A stretch of 64,000 nucleotides of DNA from Pelodera strongyloides (GCA_036852015.1 JAANDG010000030.1:461969-525968); one strand, 5' to 3'. Positions 22,262-34,231 are shown, counted from the stretch's first letter. Numbers and translations are program-made. Notes: generated by a model not told the origin, from the letters alone.

Positions 22262-25200
22262 ATGGTCTCCTCCGAGCTCTCACCGATTGAACAGGCAAAG
22301 CGTACTGCTGCTTACGAATGCGGCAAGGAGAATGTGTTTGAGGGGTGTAGACTTGGTGTTGGATCGGGATCGACTGTAAAGTAAGTCTATGGTTAAAGCG
22401 AAATACTAGCCGGTTTTTGAAACGCATCGTGGCCATCTGAGTTCCTATGTGTTTTTGCTAATTTTTCTCGAATTTAGCTCGATTTTTTATTCTAATTTAT
22501 GTTCATTTGCTATTTGCTTGCATAATAATGATGGTCTACTCGGTGTTTCAAAAACCGGCCGGTATTTCGCTTTAAGTTATTGTTGGGTTTAAGTTTGAGG
22601 GGTGTAAACTTGTTGTTGGATCGGGATCTACTGTAAGTCTATGGTTAAGCTATTATTGAGTTTAACTTGCGTGAGTAATTAGCTAGGATGCTTCTATGGC
22701 CTCTCTTCGTAGATACCATAGTATGACTACCCTCACTCACCATAAAGGCGACGTGAAATCGTATGTAATCTAGTCGCGATCAAAGCATAGTTGTAAGTTG
22801 TAAGTGATGTTAGGCTAGCTGCGGAGCCGAGTTGTTCGGCAGCTCTAGCCTGGCTAGCTTTGAGTGTGTTTGTAAACATGTAAACTAGTAGAAAAAGATG
22901 TAGATGGTATAAATATAGTAGTGAAGGAAAGGAGAGTATCGAGATTAAACATTGCTCTTTAGGTATTTGGTGAACTATTTGGAAGAGACGTACAAGGCTG
23001 GAAAATTGCCCGGTTTGGCCTGTGTTCCGACGTCATTTCTGACAAAAAGGTAGGAAGTTTGCTTGTATTTTGCCTAATTAGACAAAGTCTAATTGTCGTT
23101 CGTTAATTGCCCTAGCTTTGGATCAAATACTTGAGTAAAACCGGTTACTGTAGGTCCCAGTTTTTCATGTAGGTGCGCGATTTCTGTGTCGATTTGTATG
23201 TATTTAGCGGTTTTTGAAATTAGCGGAATGTTTCCACCAATTCATATAAGTAGGTTCGGTCTAATGCATCACTTGACTACGTAGATCTCCTACTTGTTTT
23301 AGAGAATTTAGTTAGGTTACGCCTGTCTTTTCGATTCGCAACATGATTATGTATTCAGAGTGTATTGCCAGAGCTTCTTTTTTTCCAACCAGGAAAGAAC
23401 AATGTGCAAATAATTTTTTTTCCCGTGTTTCGGTTTTTCCAAATTGAAAAAAGCGATAAATTTGTTAGTATTAAAAAATGAATAATTCTAATCGATAAGT
23501 TACGGCGAAATACAGGCCGGTTTTTTGAAGCGCATCGTTGACAACTGAATTCTTACGTATTTATGCTAACTTGCTCGAATTTATTAGCTCGATTTTTTAT
23601 TCTAATTTATGTTCATTTGCATAAGCAGCATACGTATGCAGGTGTCCACGATGCGTTTCAAGAACTGGCTGTATTTCGCTTTAAGTATGCCATAAATGTG
23701 GAAAGTAAACAAGGTTGGCTTTGAGATGGCTGCTCGACGCTGGTCTTCCCACAACGGATCTCGACGCCACTCCTGAACTAGATGTTTGCATTGATGGCGC
23801 GGATGAGGTACCTCGTAAATTTTCCCGCTTTTTCAGTTTTTAAAGCGAAATACCGACCGGTTTTTGAAACGCCTTGCGCAGCACATGCAGCATATGCAAA
23901 TGAGCAAAAATTAGAATAAAAACTAGACCCCAGTTAGACCCGACGGTGCATAAATGCATAGGAATGCAAGTACTTGAGATGCGTTTCAAAAACCGGCAGG
24001 TATTTCGTTTTAGATCTGAATATGCTTTATAGCTTCTTTGAAGACGTGATCGAAAAGTGCTCGCAAAACTGCAAACTTGGTTTTTGTATAGCCGTCTTCC
24101 GTAGTATTATTCATAGTCCAATCCTTTCCGTAGTATTTAATTTTCTTAAACTTTGTGGTCTGGAGTTTGTAGTCTACGAGTTTTTGGTGCGGAAATAGAA
24201 AACGATCGATAATTAAGGCCCCCGTATTCAAGCCTTCAAGGTCCTTTATGCTTATAGGTCGACGCCGCCTTCACGTGTATCAAGGGCGGTGGAGGTTGTC
24301 TAGCACAAGAGAAGATTGTGCAAACGGCTGCTAAGAGATTTTTGGTAGGTTAACAGTTTGTACCTTACCTTACCTTAGGTACCTTAGAGATCTAAGGTAA
24401 GGTACAGAGTAAAGTTGGTTAAGTTGGAAGCCAATGGAGAGTGTCAGTAACCCTTGGCAGAAGTTTAGTATTGTTTTCAGGGGTTCAGCTGAATGTCATC
24501 ACGAAGTGGTTGTTGTATGTGTGTGTCCGGAGGCCGTATTCACCAACACACCGGGAGCCCTCCGTAGGTTTACGAGCGCTCTGAATCTCTTCTGCTCTCG
24601 CACTCTCTACGCACTCTTTAGCTCCCTGGGGAGCCCAGGGAGTGCTCCCTGTGTGTTGGTGAATACGGCCTCTGGTAATACACGACTGGTAAATGTTAAC
24701 ATATTCAATCATAGGTCTATTTGTTTTAATTTTAGGTAATTGCCGATTCTTCAAAGCAGTCGACTCGCCTCGGCGAACATTACGCTCAACTTCCCATTGA
24801 GGTTGGCAGTTATTTGTTTAGACCTGATATGGCTCGAGGTGTGCGCGCGGCGAATTCGCCATAACTTTGCAAGAGTTTCGCGAATTTGCGCAATATGAGA
24901 GAGAGACAATGACTGAGTGCGAAAATAGAGCGGCGGCGCAGCTTTGGCGTTCTGTCGAACTCCTGCAGTTTCCCTGTTCAGGTGTTGCCGTTCGCTGCGC
25001 AGCCTCTTCTCCGCTCGCTGCCCACCAAATTTGGCGGTCAGTTCAATCTCAGAATGGCCGCAAAGAAATGTGGACCAGTGATCACGGACAATAATAATTA
25101 TATTATTGATTGGATTTTCCCGAAGAGCACCGAATTTGACTGGTCGGAGATTCATCAAAAACTCGTGGTGGTGCCAGGTGGGGAACTTTTTTTTTTTACT

Positions 25201-25576
25201 TATACGGTACTCCTAAACATGGGTTGGGTAGTTGGGTTGAAGACTTTGCTTGCGGCCTAATCAGACTGTTAGCTCTGAACGAAATTTGCGTGAAACACCA
25301 TCATATGAATAAACGCGGAATGTGAACTACTCTTAATTCTAGAACGTAACGTACATCAAACAAACAAATATTTTTACTATGAGGTCATTCAAAGAAGCGC
25401 AAGTGTCAGAGGGCTAGGATATACTGTATTATACTACGTTTACTCCAATCATTTATCGTTTAGGTGTTGTGGAGACGGGTCTCTTTTTCAATGTTGTTGA
25501 GAAGGTCTATTTTGCCTTTCCCGACGGTTCAGTGAAGACTCTTCATGCCAGAAGTCAAAATTCTAAGCCACAGTAG
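22262..25576 (+). CDS. rpia-1: Ribose-5-phosphate isomerase A
   Basis: Interconverts ribose 5-phosphate and ribulose 5-phosphate in the non-oxidative pentose phosphate pathway, in the cytosol. Seven exons (22262-22380, 22963-23049, 23714-23807, 24258-24344, 24736-24801, 24982-25177, 25464-25576) give 253 residues, the normal size. Family motifs are intact: GVGSGSTVKYLV (phosphate binding), PTSFLTKRLAL, ELDVCIDGADE and IKGGGGCLAQEKIV (catalytic acids and Lys), VIADSSK and GVVETGLFFNVV. The start used lies 14 bases after tttatttcag, a likely trans-splice site; the alternative exon at 19171-19185 would add nine residues. The acceptor before exon 3 (gtaaacaag) lacks a pyrimidine tract and follows a MITE. 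The last codons and stop are part of a tandem triplication. Family A MITEs occupy introns 1, 2 and 3. Confidence 0.95.
22394..22576. mobile_element. MITE family A copy (isomerase intron 1)
   Basis: Begins ttaaagcgaaatactagccg and ends ccggccggtatttcgcttta. It starts 14 bases after the exon 1 donor. Confidence 0.88.
22814..22852 (+). other. Strong hairpin in isomerase intron 1
   Basis: ggctagctgcggagccga is followed by gttgt and then tcggcagctctagcc, an almost complete short hairpin. Function is unknown; a transposon end or small RNA precursor is possible. Confidence 0.3.
23503..23684. mobile_element. MITE family A copy (isomerase intron 2)
   Basis: Contains gcgaaatacaggccggtttt at the left and tgtatttcgctttaa at the right. 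It ends 30 bases before the exon starting at 23714. Confidence 0.85.
23841..24014. mobile_element. MITE family A copy (isomerase intron 3)
   Basis: Begins ttaaagcgaaataccgaccg and ends cggcaggtatttcgtttta. It starts about 34 bases after the donor of exon 3. Confidence 0.85.
24531..24671. mobile_element. MITE family D copy (isomerase intron 4)
   Basis: Ends aggccgtattcaccaacac and gtgttggtgaatacggcct are identical to the copy at 17551-17700; the interior shares gcgctctgaatctctt and ctacgcactctttac/gct. Confidence 0.88.
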
Positions 25577-25755
25577 GCTTTGGTTGGAGGTTTGTAGTTT
25601 GTAGTGTTGGTCGCGGTATGTCAAAATTCTAAGGCACAGTAGGCTTTGTTTGGAGGTTTGTAGTTTGTATGTTGGTTGCGGTATGTCAAAATTCTAAGCC
25701 AGCCACAGTAGGCTTTGGCTGGAGGTTTGTAGTTTGTAGTGTTGGTTGCGGTATG
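25552..25755 (+). repeat. Tandem triplication covering the isomerase stop codon
   Basis: A unit of about 62-70 bp starting gtcaaaattctaag and running through cacagtaggctttg, tttgtagtttgta and gttggtNgcggtat occurs three times. The first copy contains the last eight codons and the TAG of the isomerase; the second and third are in the 3' UTR. Confidence 0.9.
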
Positions 25756-26580
25756 CACTGTAGTTTTGTGTACCACCGTTATCGTGATATATACTGTATG
25801 ATATCGTGACATGTTTTCGAATTCGGTAGCTTATGGTTCTGTTTGTCGTATTATTTAAAGGGTAAGTACCCTAGGTTAGATTAGTGTTCAGTTTGTATTG
25901 TGAGCGTGCCGCTGGGTATTCTTGTATAATTTTTTATTTATATTTCACTTGATTGTGTGAGTGTTACCGAAAAACCGTCGGTAGTCGGTCGCAAAATGGT
26001 TTGCACAGAAAGAAACATATTTGTTGTAGTTTAGTTATTTGGTCGTGTCTCTTAGGTTCTTTGGTGGTGATAGTTTACTTGATTTAATTTGGTGTTTAGG
26101 TGTAACGGTCACTGATGTTCTATTACCCCATTACCCGTGACTTATTTGAGCTTTTGATTCATATTTTATTTTATATTTTGACATACCATTCCATTATACT
26201 GTCTCACTTTGATATATTGATTCCTTTTATTTGTTTGATGAACGTTGAACTTTTTCTTATTATTTAGTGATTTCTCTTGTTGTTTTATTCATTGACGATA
26301 CTTTTCGCTAAGATTGCAATAAAAATCCTTTCACTTCTTGGTTGAGTATAGTATAGTTATGCGACGTATAGTAGGTAGTAAAGCGTATCCTGTGTGTCGA
26401 TACATGATAGTTGTCTAAAGAATTACCCTCTCCTGGCCAGTGCTCCTTAGTTCAAAGTTCAAACTACTTCCATGAGGACTAGCTATAAATCAATACCGAT
26501 AAGTTAGAGGACAAGATTAGCGGCTATAATTACATTTATGAAATTCCTGTAAAAATGTTCCTGTTATGGAAACCTAATAG

Positions 26581-26737
26581 CTTAAGGCGAAATGCTAGCC
26601 CCTTTGGAAAATTTTCATATGATAAGCAAATCCTGTTTCGATCGTCCACGCAATCGTACAAAATTACCATAGGATACATAGAATTTGCTTATCATATGCA
26701 AATTTTCCAAAGGGGCTAGCATTTCGCTTTAAAGCGA
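26581..26737. mobile_element. TTAA-ended MITE (family E)
   Basis: Ends ttaaggcgaaatgctagccc and gggctagcatttcgctttaa form a long inverted repeat extending through tttggaaaattt and catatgataagcaaat. Its right end overlaps the left end of a family A copy at the shared ttaaagcgaaat, so one landed at the other's terminus. Confidence 0.85.
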
Positions 26738-26900
26738 AATACCGGCGGGTTTTTGAAAGATATCGAGTAGACCAGCACTCGTATGCAGCTTATGCAAATG
26801 ACCATAAAGTAGAATAAAAACTCGAGCAAATTAGCATAAATACGTAAGAATACAGTTGTCCACGATGCGTTTCCAAAACCGGCCGGTATTTCACTTTAAA
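26732..26900. mobile_element. MITE family A copy
   Basis: Begins ttaaagcgaaataccggcg and ends ggccggtatttcactttaa, abutting family E. Confidence 0.85.
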
Positions 26901-27667
26901 AGAACTGGCCCAGTTTAAAAGACCTATTTTGAGTTACTCTGGAAACAGGCCATTTTTTTTTCTTTACAGAATTCATTTGAAAATATGATCTCTTTTCGTA
27001 GTTGTAGGACAGGATGAGACCCAAACTTTCCATTCAAGGACGCTATAAAATTATTATTATATTCACATGTACAATAAATTATTATTATTATCTACATTAT
27101 TGCCAAAGGCTAATCCAATACTTATTTTTCCTGGAGTAATTGGTAGATTGTAACGCTGAAGCGTATGCGCAACGCTATTTCGTCACTCTATCTCATTGTC
27201 GTTCCTTTATTAACATTTGATTAATTCCGCGCTTAATTTTCATGTCGTATAACCCACCATTGAAAGTTGTGGAACGGTCGCGCGAAGACTTTGTGTAATA
27301 TAGATTTTGTTTGCATATGTGGAAAACAAGGGTGAGCTTTTTTGGAAGATGTCGTGTAGCTCGTATATACAATATATCACAAGGATGCTAAAAAAAGGCG
27401 GGATCCATTTTCTGTCGAGCGTGAACGTGCAAATTACTATGCATTCAGGTAGTAACTGCAAAGAATTTTTGCAACCGTAGAAAACAAAATGGGTGCTTGG
27501 AAATGGGCCTGACGCCTTAATTTACTTCTTACAGATGCCGAGTATAGTTAAAGCTGTGTTGCTTCAACTATGGTTACTGTATGTTAATGCGAGTCATAAA
27601 GGATATTGCAATGTCCGATCAGACACTCCGCGAGTTACTTTCGGTTAGTTCCCTATCTCTGTTTCTG

Positions 27668-27874
27668 TTTAAGGGATCGGTTTACCTCAAATAGTGCCTC
27701 TTTATTTTCTAGGACAATTACCCTTTTTGCATTCCGGACCGATCAATCCACCACTATCTTCGTGAGTATTGAAATAGAACACCACTTTTTGTATTCCAAA
27801 TTTTTATTATCCCTTATAGAAAATAAAGAAACATAAAAAACAGACACTATTTCAGGCGAACCGATCCCCGGGTG
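27668..27874. mobile_element. MITE family F
   Basis: gggatcggtttacctcaaat near 27673 is inverted as atttcaggcgaaccgatccc ending near 27869. The element is about 200 bp with no coding content. Confidence 0.65.
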
Positions 27875-28688
27875 AACCTAGAATCTAGAAGGCGGTCCGG
27901 AGTGATTACGGTTAATTCCTTACCTCTCTTAGTTTTCTACTAATCTCAACTGAAAATATTTTTCATTGTCCAGCTTGACGGAACTATTTTCGAAGGTGAA
28001 TCGCAATGAAAATATTGTTGGTCCGAAACGAAACCGCCTAATTAATGTGTATTTACTGTCGTTAATATTGCCCATGTAGTGTGCATATGCCTAGGTCGAG
28101 ACCACAGAAGAATCAGTGCCTTTGACAATATGTGACTTATACTCCGTCTTTATATGTATGTGCGGGGGATTATTGTATTTGTTTGACGTTGTAGTGTACG
28201 AACGCGGGATAATATATATTTATGATGGTAATACAAGAACACGCAAATCAATAACGATCGAAATAAGGGATACTATATAATCAGGTCAAAACGAGTAAAA
28301 ACGCTAGGTCCAATTGCAGGTGGTGAAATCTGAGCACTAAAGCACTAAGCTATATGCACTATATATTAGACACACACACAAAACACACTGCCTATTTCCT
28401 TGTTCGGTTGCCTTATATATGGTCATATCTTCACTTATTTGCTAAGCACTTCTCGTCTGTGCGACATACAAAAACTAGTCCCTAGAAAGGCATTTCTTTG
28501 TTAGGCACGTTGTACAATCCTTATGTACACGAAGTTGAGTAAACATATTTCCGCTAAGCGGAACTCAAACATTCGAATGGATTGGAAAAACTAGGGGAGA
28601 ACTTGAATTGTGAGAATTTGCCGAAATGGTCGGCACAATGTATTTGTTCCTGTGGACCTCAGCCCAGCTGCATTTTCCTCATTTCTAG

Positions 28689-31600
28689 ACCTTCGCTGCA
28701 GTCGTCACAATTACACGGATTTTCGTGATACCCATATCTATGATGTTTTCGGCGAGGAACAAAAAGATGCGCACGATTGCTCAGTATCGGAATGTAAAGC
28801 CGCATATATGTGTATGGACAAGATATGCAACACAAATAGAAGCCGTGAATGTCTGGATGACTGTGTGAAAAACCACCCGATTAAGACGAATAAGCATTAC
28901 CCATTTCCGCCTTGTGATTATTTACCAAACGAACTAGACGTTCTGTACAAGATCCCTTCAATCTACACGCTGCGCATTTCGGACGAATTGTTTGTAAGTT
29001 TAAGGCTTAAGGGCGGGTTCGGGATGCTCTTTCCGAAAAGAAAGCATGTTCGGGATGAACATTTCTGAGAGGTTCTAATGCTTGGTGAAAGCAAAAAAAA
29101 TAAAGTTTGAATTAGCATGCAAAAAGCGTTTCCATGTAAATGTTTTAACGTTTGCATTCTAATTCAGACTATTTTTGCCTTCACCAGACACTAGAACCTT
29201 TCGGAAAAGTGCATGTGCATTCCGAACTGAAAATTTGCATGTTTCCCTTTTCGAAAGAGCATCCCGAACGCGCCCCTAGCAAAGCATCCCGAACGCGCCC
29301 CTTGTTTTAGCAAAGCCATACGCTAAGCTGTTTATGTTCCTTGTCGCGCACTTAGTGAACATCTGACATGAAAATTTTTACGAATTTTCATGCATGTATC
29401 AAATAATAATTTTTTCAACACGTGACTACGCAGGCAATACTACCAAAAATGCATATATGCTACGCCTGAAACGTACCTTCCAAAGTTTATATGCGATCGA
29501 TGCGTTTTCTCTGCCTGTCTCACTTTAGCGTGCTATTTTCTGTCCCCAGGGAATATTTCCCCGAGGTAATCGGAGTGCTGAATATGGCCTCAGTATGGCC
29601 TTTAAAGAGTTGCAAAAGTTCGGCTTATCCATAACAAACGCCTGAAAAGTGACGAACTAAAGTAGTTGAATAAATTTAGGAACTTTCGTGGACTATATTC
29701 ATGTTTGCGATTTGCACAAGCGAAAATGACAAATGCCGTCTGTGTTCGGGTCAATGCAAATCGTAAACAACGTGGTCTGAGAGCACGAATCTGCTAAATT
29801 TCTGCATCAATTCTGCATCTATACTAGATAAATCTGCGTTGGGCAGATTTCAAAAAGTAGAGATCTCATACACTTTCGCTGCGTGACGATGAGGAGGCAA
29901 TTAACATACATGATGTAAAATGTCATTTTCGTAACTCATGTGGATTCGCAAACATGGATGGGCCATCATACACTATTATATATTCAGATGCAAAATCTGC
30001 TTCTTACGAGGGAATGGCGCAAAAACCCATACCCCGATGAACCGGAACATTTATTCCACGTGAGTTTTCTATATTGTTGCACAGTTGCACTGACATTAGT
30101 TTTAGTTAACGTAGATTGGATTTGTCAAGCTAGTGCTGGAAGTTTAAACCACACATTTATAATAATAATGGTCTCTCACGCGACAACGCAGTTGCAAACG
30201 TTAGTCACTGACTGAGTTAGGGCAAGTTGTTGTTATTAAAAGTTTACTCTCAGAACGTGAACGCCTCCTATAATTACATACTAAGCGGACGTGGGAATAT
30301 CACGCACTGTATTGTGAGTTTGATAGTGCATCCTTTTTCCTCTACATAGTTTCCTTCAACACTTAGACTATTAAAGCGAAATACCAGCCGGTTTTTGAAA
30401 CGCATCGAGTACACCAGCATCCTTATGCAGCTTATGCAAATGAACATAAATCAGAATAAACAATCGAGCTTAATAATAACGGTTTATTGAGCTAAATACG
30501 AGTAAATTAGCATAAATACGTAAGAATTCAGTTGTCCACGATGCGTTTCAAAAAGCGGCCGGTATTTCGGTCAGCCTGCTTGTTGTGAAAATCCGGCCTG
30601 CCCATCGTAGATTCTGGAAGCGATTTCCCCACTTATCTAGACTGAATGAAGAGCTTATTGTTAGTTATTCTGTTCATGACCTCTGTGATCAAGACCTAAT
30701 CTGTCCACACTGTACTGAAAGACTCGAAAGACAGGCCATGCTCATCTCATGTAGCTTAATTTATTTATGATTTATGGTTTAGGAAATGGAAAAGTCTATG
30801 GATTGGTGTAATGATCAAGCAAATGGGAGAATGTACAATGGCACCTATGTTCTCTGTAGAGAGGAAAAAGACATTTGGAGAGTTATGGCGGAATTTGGGA
30901 ATCGGGCCACACACTGCATTCGCTATTACGTCAAGAAGAATTTCATGAAGGTAGCACAATAAACTTCTCGTTCTCATGTTTGGGAATTCTCCTTCTATTT
31001 AACTTCTTTCGTAACTTTTGCGACCAAATAAATATAGATTAATTGCAAATAGCACCCCTCCTGTGTGAATTAGTATGTGAGAGACGGTAGCATGTGAAGA
31101 ATGTGTACTGTGTGAGTACTGTGCTTGTGTGTCTCTGTATACTATGTGTGTTGTACAGTGGTAGAACGCTTAAAGGAGGAGGCTCACGAAAACTACACCC
31201 TATATTTCTTTCCTTTTATCGAAGGATGATGGTTTGACCTTTCAAAAAAAAAAACAAGCATTATAAGGCTCCGCTCTTTAGTTTGGAAGAATTAATTAAT
31301 CTAAAGAACTCGTCAAATATTCTTTTAAACTCATTAAAAGTCAAATAAAATAATGCATCGTATGCAAGGTAGATTTCAAAGCTAAACATGCAACATTTTG
31401 CAGCATAAAATGTGCATGCCCACTACGGAAATCAACTATTTACTACGATCCAAAATTTTGATAGAATTCCTAGTTTTATATTGATTTACTCCTTCCATTT
31501 AAAAGCTATTGCTTTGTAAAGCATGCCTTTCGGAATTTAATACCATCATCTTTCGATAAAAGAAAACTTTTTGAGCACCATCCTCGTGAGCCTCCTCCTT

Positions 31601-32947
31601 TGAACGAGAAGTTAACAAACAAGCTTTTTAAGACAAAAAAAAGATAAAGATAAAGTGTACCGGGTTATATCAACCGAATCCGCAGAAACGGTGCACCGGG
31701 GTCCGGTTCATTTCTGAAGGCGGACGAACTGGCCTTTAAACTTCCCGGAGGCCAATTTTCTCGGGAAGCCGATTTATCTCCGCCGGTTTTACCCAGCTAC
31801 CAACTTTTACACCTTTGGTGAGGTGAAGGGGTTCCGGGCCGGGCTCGAACCAGCGACCGGTGCCGTGGAACAAGGCGCTTGCCACTGCGCCACGCCCCCA
31901 AAGATTTTAGCAAAGCAAATACAAGGATAAAAATGGTTACGAATTCAACGACAATGAGCTTAGGTGGCAGCAGGGAGCACTGCTTGTAGGCGGGACTTCT
32001 CGGCCTTTATAGTGGTCGGTTTGGCTGCAGCTGACGGGAAGGCGCGGAGTGGTACCGGAGGTGTATCAGACGCCGGGCGGACAGGGGGAAGCCGCCAGCT
32101 GCCGCCTTGAAGTGGTGCGGATTTGCGGATAATCCGTCCGAAGTCTCGTGGAGCCGAGACACCTCCATTCATCTAAAAAAAATTAAACGCTGCAAAGCAT
32201 TTTTTCCTTTAGACGAAAGACAGTAAGGAATTCCAAAAAGATATGCGCGAGATATGTGCTACCTTTGAGACCGAGCTGCACAACAACCCCGAATTGGCAA
32301 AAACACACACTACAGAAAGGCACTCTGTGGAAGTTAACACCTACAATGCATGCTGTTTTCTCATGTAAGTTTTTTTTGTGCTATGTTCCTCTGTATGGTG
32401 TGAGGAGCACTGATCATCTTATTATGTGAAGGAGAAGAGTTTACTTGGTCTTTTGTTTGTGTGAACAAAACGAAAATTAGAATATCTAAGCCTAAGCGGT
32501 TATAAAATGAGAATCGGAGCCCAGTGATGAGCAAGCGAAATCGAACCATATTTCATGTTTTTTCAAGATACGTTGCAAACGTTTCACATAGGCGTGCTCA
32601 TTTATTTTTATTTTCAATCTTGCATTCAATCTGACATCATGCATCTTAAAGATTGAAAAGACGCCTCAGATATCCGTCCGGTAAGCAATAAAGGCAACTT
32701 CACAATATTAATGTAGGAAGGGCAAATCAGTTTTGTTTGATTCTTATTCAGGAAGAGCCGTTTGGTTGAAAACTTCAACTGTACTGGCGAAACTACGACT
32801 CGCTATCCTAACACCCCCGCTCCGACTGTTGAGCATGAACTCAGAATAGAGAGTGAATTAAAGGTATATGATGACAGTTTATTGAGCACCGCAATTACCT
32901 CTAAGTCTATTGCCCTATGCATTTCAATTGTGTTTTATTCCATATAA
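28689..32947 (+). CDS. Cys-rich, probably GPI-anchored surface protein (5' end missing)
   Basis: Not a family I recognise. Five exons fit by phase and splice motifs: 28689-28993, 29988-30059, 30783-30950, 32213-32364 and 32752-32947, about 297 residues. The first exon has a dense Cys pattern (SECKAAYMCMDKICN, RECLDDC); further Cys are spread through EKSMDWCNDQ, YVLCREE, HCIRYY, ICATFE and NACCFLM. N-glycosylation sequons occur at NYT and NGT. After a Thr/Pro stretch (TTTRYPNTPAPT) the protein ends in a hydrophobic tail (SIALCISIVFYSI) with nothing beyond it, as in GPI-anchor signals. A leading exon with start and signal peptide is missing; exon 1 needs an upstream phase-1 exon. A related terminal exon is at 63202-63459. 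A SINE and MITEs fill the introns. Confidence 0.65.
29006..29281. mobile_element. MITE family M copy
   Basis: The left end gggcgggttcgggatgctct is inverted at the right as agagcatcccgaacgcgccc; an inner pair aggttctaatg / cactagaacctttcgg also matches. It starts 13 bases after an exon donor at 28994. Confidence 0.75.
29694..29965. mobile_element. Degenerate MITE family G copy
   Basis: tttgcacaagcgaaaatgac on the left and gtcattttcgtaactcatg on the right match the family G ends seen at 35443, 45207 and 58831, with more divergence. The next exon starts at 29988. Confidence 0.55.
30373..30570. mobile_element. MITE family A copy
   Basis: Begins ttaaagcgaaataccagccg and ends gcggccggtatttcgg, with the last bases of the right end lost. 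It contains a small internal insertion (aataataacggtttattg). Confidence 0.85.
31172..31607. mobile_element. TTAA-type MITE (family N)
   Basis: ttaaaggaggaggctcacga at the left is inverted as tcgtgagcctcctcctttga at the right. Inner arms ttttatcgaaggatgatgg and ccatcatctttcgataaaa also pair. About 435 bp. Confidence 0.8.
31647..31900 (-). mobile_element. tRNA-derived SINE, copy 2 (better preserved)
   Basis: On the reverse strand the unit begins ggggcgtggcgcagtggcaa (A box tggcgcagtgg), followed by ggttcgagccc (B box) about 37 bases later, the internal promoter of a tRNA gene. A non-tRNA body follows and ends gtacactttatct with an A/T-rich tail. It aligns over its length with 12745-13011. Confidence 0.8.
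31960..32172 (-). CDS. Antisense ORF in intron, GC-rich, uncertain
   Basis: A 70-codon reverse-strand ORF begins directly after the acceptor-like aattttttttag. It is Ala/Pro/Arg-rich (for example APLQGGSWRLPPVRPASD) and clearly more GC-rich than its surroundings. It may be a terminal exon of a nested gene or a retrocopy fragment; no partner exon was found. Confidence 0.22.
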   Translation of the reverse strand: MNGGVSAPRDFGRIIRKSAPLQGGSWRLPPVRPASDTPPVPLRAFPSAAAKPTTIKAEKSRLQAVLPAAT

Positions 32948-33416
32948 ATGCTAGTGAAATTTTTTTGCTGATGGCCTTTTTTTAATAACTTTCGTTTGTA
33001 CATCTAACAATAATGATAATAAACTTATTTGTATAATGTATTTTAAGTGTATTTTTCTAATTAAGTTTTTTTTTCCTTTTGCCGTGTATGCATGTGTGTA
33101 TTTTTTTTACTTTACATACACCAAAAACCAGTGTCATCAACGACAGGAAAAAATATGAGAAACGTTGTACCACTTTAATGTCATCCATTTCATCGTTGAA
33201 CGAGTTGTAAATAAATATTTCACTTGGTAGACGTCTCATTATAAAAAGGAGAAGAGCTTACTGTTTTGTTGATGTGAACGAAACGGAATTCTACGATCAG
33301 GCGTTTGATATAAGAAGTCCCCTTTCGCAACTCTTCAGAATAATTGCACAATCAATTTATTAACATAACATTGGAAGATACGTTTCGGACGTTTCATATA
33401 AGTTTTTTTTCAAGCA

Positions 33417-33534
33417 TTAGAACGTTTCCAAAATGTCCATCCCGAACGATGAATTTGCATGCCTTCCTTTCGGAAAATCAATCCCGAACGCGCCCTTAAC
33501 GTTCGGGATGGACAATTCCGAAAGGTTCTAATGT
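33417..33534. mobile_element. Short MITE related to family M
   Basis: cattagaacgtttccaaaat and tgtccatcccgaac at the left are inverted at the right as gttcgggatggaca and tccgaaaggttctaatg. About 118 bp. Confidence 0.75.
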
Positions 33535-34231
33535 TTGGAGAACCGAAAAAATACATTTCGAACTTGCACGTTAAACATGCAAATTTAATTAGCATGCTTA
33601 ACATGCAAATTCACAACGCGTATTCACAACGTACAAATACAGAAATCGATTGAACCATGTTGATTAAACCGGTGTAACTGTAGGTAAATACATATAATAA
33701 TGTATATTACTCAGCGAGATGCGCACAAAAGCCGACACAGAATAAAATGTCTGAAAGACAAATGAGATCAAATTAGAGGTAGATAAGGACACAAACGTAG
33801 GATTTTTGGGAGACAACAGAGCGTATATAAGCCGAGCACTATAAACCCGGTAGCTGCGATGTTCCTCCAGGAGTGTGCTCAAGGAATAAAGATCCTCACA
33901 CTTTTACAACAACTAGCGGACTGTAGTCGTACGTACGGGGCGGAAATAGCGTGCGAAGCAGTAACTCTACGTTCTGGGGCGCAGACTGTGCACCTGCACG
34001 TTTGGGGCCTGCGCACAGAATTCTCGCCATTTTCGCGCGGAGTCGCAAACTTTTCCGCACTTTGCCACGGGCGAATACAATTTTTTTTGACTTTTTTTAT
34101 TAGTAAAACTCGCGCAGCTTTCCCTCAGGCATATCTGCGGCCTTTCTGAATGTGCAGCCCTGCAACTCCGCACACTGCGGGTCAGGTTCAGAATATCAAA
34201 ACAATCTCCTAACTCAGAAAAGTATCAAATC

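Larger units (their letters stand above)
25577..28688 (+). other. Isomerase 3' UTR and intergenic region
   Basis: After the triplicated segment no gene is supported. An AATAAA at 26319-26324 is a plausible isomerase poly(A) signal. Elements at 26581, 26732 and 27668 fill part of the rest. The missing 5' exon or exons of the next gene probably lie in the right half, but no clear signal-peptide exon was found. Confidence 0.45.

Noticed and set aside
32213..32364. Possible reverse-strand continuation of the ORF at 31960-32172
   Set aside because: This segment is a well-supported plus-strand exon; no reverse-strand partner exon could be phased.
33780..34200. TATA-like and AATAAA-like pair suggesting a solo LTR
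   Set aside because: No TG...CA boundaries, second copy or target-site duplication could be found.
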